DNA from: an uncultured Gammaproteobacteria bacterium
Lineage (GTDB): Bacteria; Pseudomonadota; Gammaproteobacteria; GCA-002705445; GCA-002716945
DNA: 64,000 bases
Reading direction: 5' to 3'
Assembly (NCBI GenBank): GCA_905479195.1
Contig: CAJQLO010000001.1
Location: 1 to 64,000 of the forward strand
The notes under the pieces are model-generated. The model saw nothing but the letters and a program-made list of their open reading frames with translations. It was not told the origin of the DNA and did not search any database. Of this stretch, positions 62,969 to 64,000 are shown piece by piece. The position numbers and the translations under genes were made by a program. Position 1 is the first letter of the stretch. Each line of letters begins with the position of its first letter.

Positions 62969-64000
62969 ATGAAGAATGTAACTTGGTCTAGCAGATTCAC
63001 AAAGCAAATTGATGCAGAAGTTTTAGATTTTAGCCAAAGTCTAAGCATTGATATTGTTCTATATGATGTTGACATTAGAGTGACATCTGCTCATGTGCAA
63101 ATGTTATCTAGCTGTGGACATATCAAGGCATCTGAAGCAAAAGCCATTATCAAAGGCCTAAATACTGTTAAAAAGATGGCAGAAAATGATAAATTACCTT
63201 GGTCTATTGAATATGAAGATGTACATATGAATATAGAGAATGCACTGGTTGGAATTATTGGAGATTTAGGTAAAAAGATTCATCTTGGAAGATCAAGAAA
63301 TGATTTGGTAACTACAGACTTAAGATTATATCTCAGGGACTTTATTGACCTTTATCTTCTCAAGTTGAGAGAGACTCAGTATGTTCTTGCTAACATGGCG
63401 AAAGAACACTCAGATTCATTATTCCCTGGGTTTACGCATATGCAAGTTGCGCAGCCTGTCACGTTTGGACACCATTTACTGGCTTGGAATGAGATGCTAT
63501 TTAGAGATGAAACTAGACTTCTGCATACTAGAGAAATTATGAACATGATGCCGCTTGGATCGGCAGCGCTATCAGGAACCTCCTTAAAGATTGATCGGAA
63601 AATGGTTGCTAAAAGCTTAGGCTTTAAAAGTATTACATTGAATTCTATGGATGCAGTTAGCGACAGAGACTATGTTTGTGATTTTGCCTATGCAAATAGC
63701 ATGATCATGATGCATTTATCAAGGATTTCAGAAGAGCTTGTGCTATGGATGAATCCACAATTTGGTCTAGTAGACTTAGACGAGGGGTTTTGTACAGGCT
63801 CGTCTATTATGCCTCAAAAGAAGAACCCTGATGTTCCAGAATTAATTAGAGGAAAAACAGGATCAGTTTATGGCTCTTTAATGGGGCTGTTAACTTTAAT
63901 GAAAGGATTGCCTTTAACATACAACAGGGACATGCAAGAAGACAAGACTTTAATATTAGAGTCCATTGATACGACTATGAGTTGCTTAAGCTTGCTGCCA
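62969..64000 (+). CDS. argH: Argininosuccinate lyase, 5' part (344 codons in window)
   Basis: Cleaves argininosuccinate to arginine and fumarate. ATG 62969, open to the window end. Text typical of the fumarase/aspartase superfamily: SIEYEDVHMNIENALVGIIG, HLGRSRNDLVTTDLRLYLRD, PGFTHMQVAQPVTFGHHLLAW, and the flexible active-site loop GSSIMPQKKNPDVPELIRGK. The N-terminal signature (TWSSRFTKQIDAEVLDFSQS) corresponds to WGGRF in other ArgH, here WSSRF. The remaining ~115 codons lie beyond the window. Confidence 0.96.
   Translation, partial: MKNVTWSSRFTKQIDAEVLDFSQSLSIDIVLYDVDIRVTSAHVQMLSSCGHIKASEAKAIIKGLNTVKKMAENDKLPWSIEYEDVHMNIENALVGIIGDLGKKIHLGRSRNDLVTTDLRLYLRDFIDLYLLKLRETQYVLANMAKEHSDSLFPGFTHMQVAQPVTFGHHLLAWNEMLFRDETRLLHTREIMNMMPLGSAALSGTSLKIDRKMVAKSLGFKSITLNSMDAVSDRDYVCDFAYANSMIMMHLSRISEELVLWMNPQFGLVDLDEGFCTGSSIMPQKKNPDVPELIRGKTGSVYGSLMGLLTLMKGLPLTYNRDMQEDKTLILESIDTTMSCLSLLP

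Overview
The window is one contiguous, very AT-rich (by eye about one third GC), tightly packed bacterial chromosome segment centred on the replication origin. Gene content and order (rpmH-rnpA-yidD-yidC-mnmE-mnmG-rsmG-parA-parB-atpIBEFHAGDC-glmU-glmS on the minus strand, diverging from dnaA-dnaN-recF-gyrB on the plus strand; argH diverging from hemC-hemD; thiS-thiG-trmB; glnA-ntrB-ntrC; secB-gpsA) are those of a Gammaproteobacterium. The low GC, minimal spacers, frequent 1-16 bp gene overlaps and abutting convergent stop codons suggest a streamlined marine lineage of the SAR86 or SUP05/Thioglobus type. This is an inference: there is no rRNA in the window to confirm it. No tRNA, rRNA, CRISPR array or insertion sequence was found.

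Layout. 1-4.5 kb (minus): the 5' part of a DEAD-box RNA helicase with a repetitive RGG-like tail, two TPR proteins (one with a glycosyltransferase-like C-terminus) and a DUF1326 protein. 4.6-9.4 kb (plus): MORN-repeat protein, O6-alkylguanine-DNA alkyltransferase, then an accessory block of a stand-alone inverse-autotransporter (intimin/invasin-type) beta-barrel, two tandem paralogous Cys-rich secreted proteins, the remnant of a third copy, and a methyltransferase. 9.4-17.7 kb: a lipoprotein, ispA, thiS-thiG-trmB, a SulP transporter without STAS domain, an aldo/keto reductase, and a glyS (single-chain type)-gmhB-orphan operon. 17.7-22 kb: glnA-ntrB-ntrC with a complete sigma-54/NtrC promoter region and a glutamine synthetase whose adenylylation tyrosine is replaced by phenylalanine. 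22-30.6 kb: gpsA-secB-rhodanese-ArsR, ctpA, a hydrolase lipoprotein, a small nuclease, a ferritin-like protein, and an apt-mtnP-nucleosidase purine/MTA salvage cluster next to an orphan radical SAM enzyme. 30.6-34.6 kb: a SRAP protein, small proteins (one only 22 aa), HIT hydrolase and an Atm1-type ABC exporter. 34.7-58.9 kb: the origin region, including the whole ATP synthase operon with a clear sigma-70 promoter, parAB, and two parS-like palindromes inside recF. 58.9-64 kb: exonuclease III, an orphan ParA-type ATPase, a short-chain epimerase, hemD, hemC and the first 344 codons of argH.

The most unusual parts are (i) the barrel plus Cys-rich secreted protein island at 5.6-8.5 kb, which I cannot match to a described system; (ii) the nitrogen module, with an E. 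coli-like promoter but a GlnA that cannot be adenylylated at the usual tyrosine; (iii) an ArsR regulator whose two cysteines sit where the SqrR/BigR persulfide sensors have theirs, beside a rhodanese gene; and (iv) a GmhB without its zinc-binding cysteines behind a GlyRS of the type not usual for Gammaproteobacteria.
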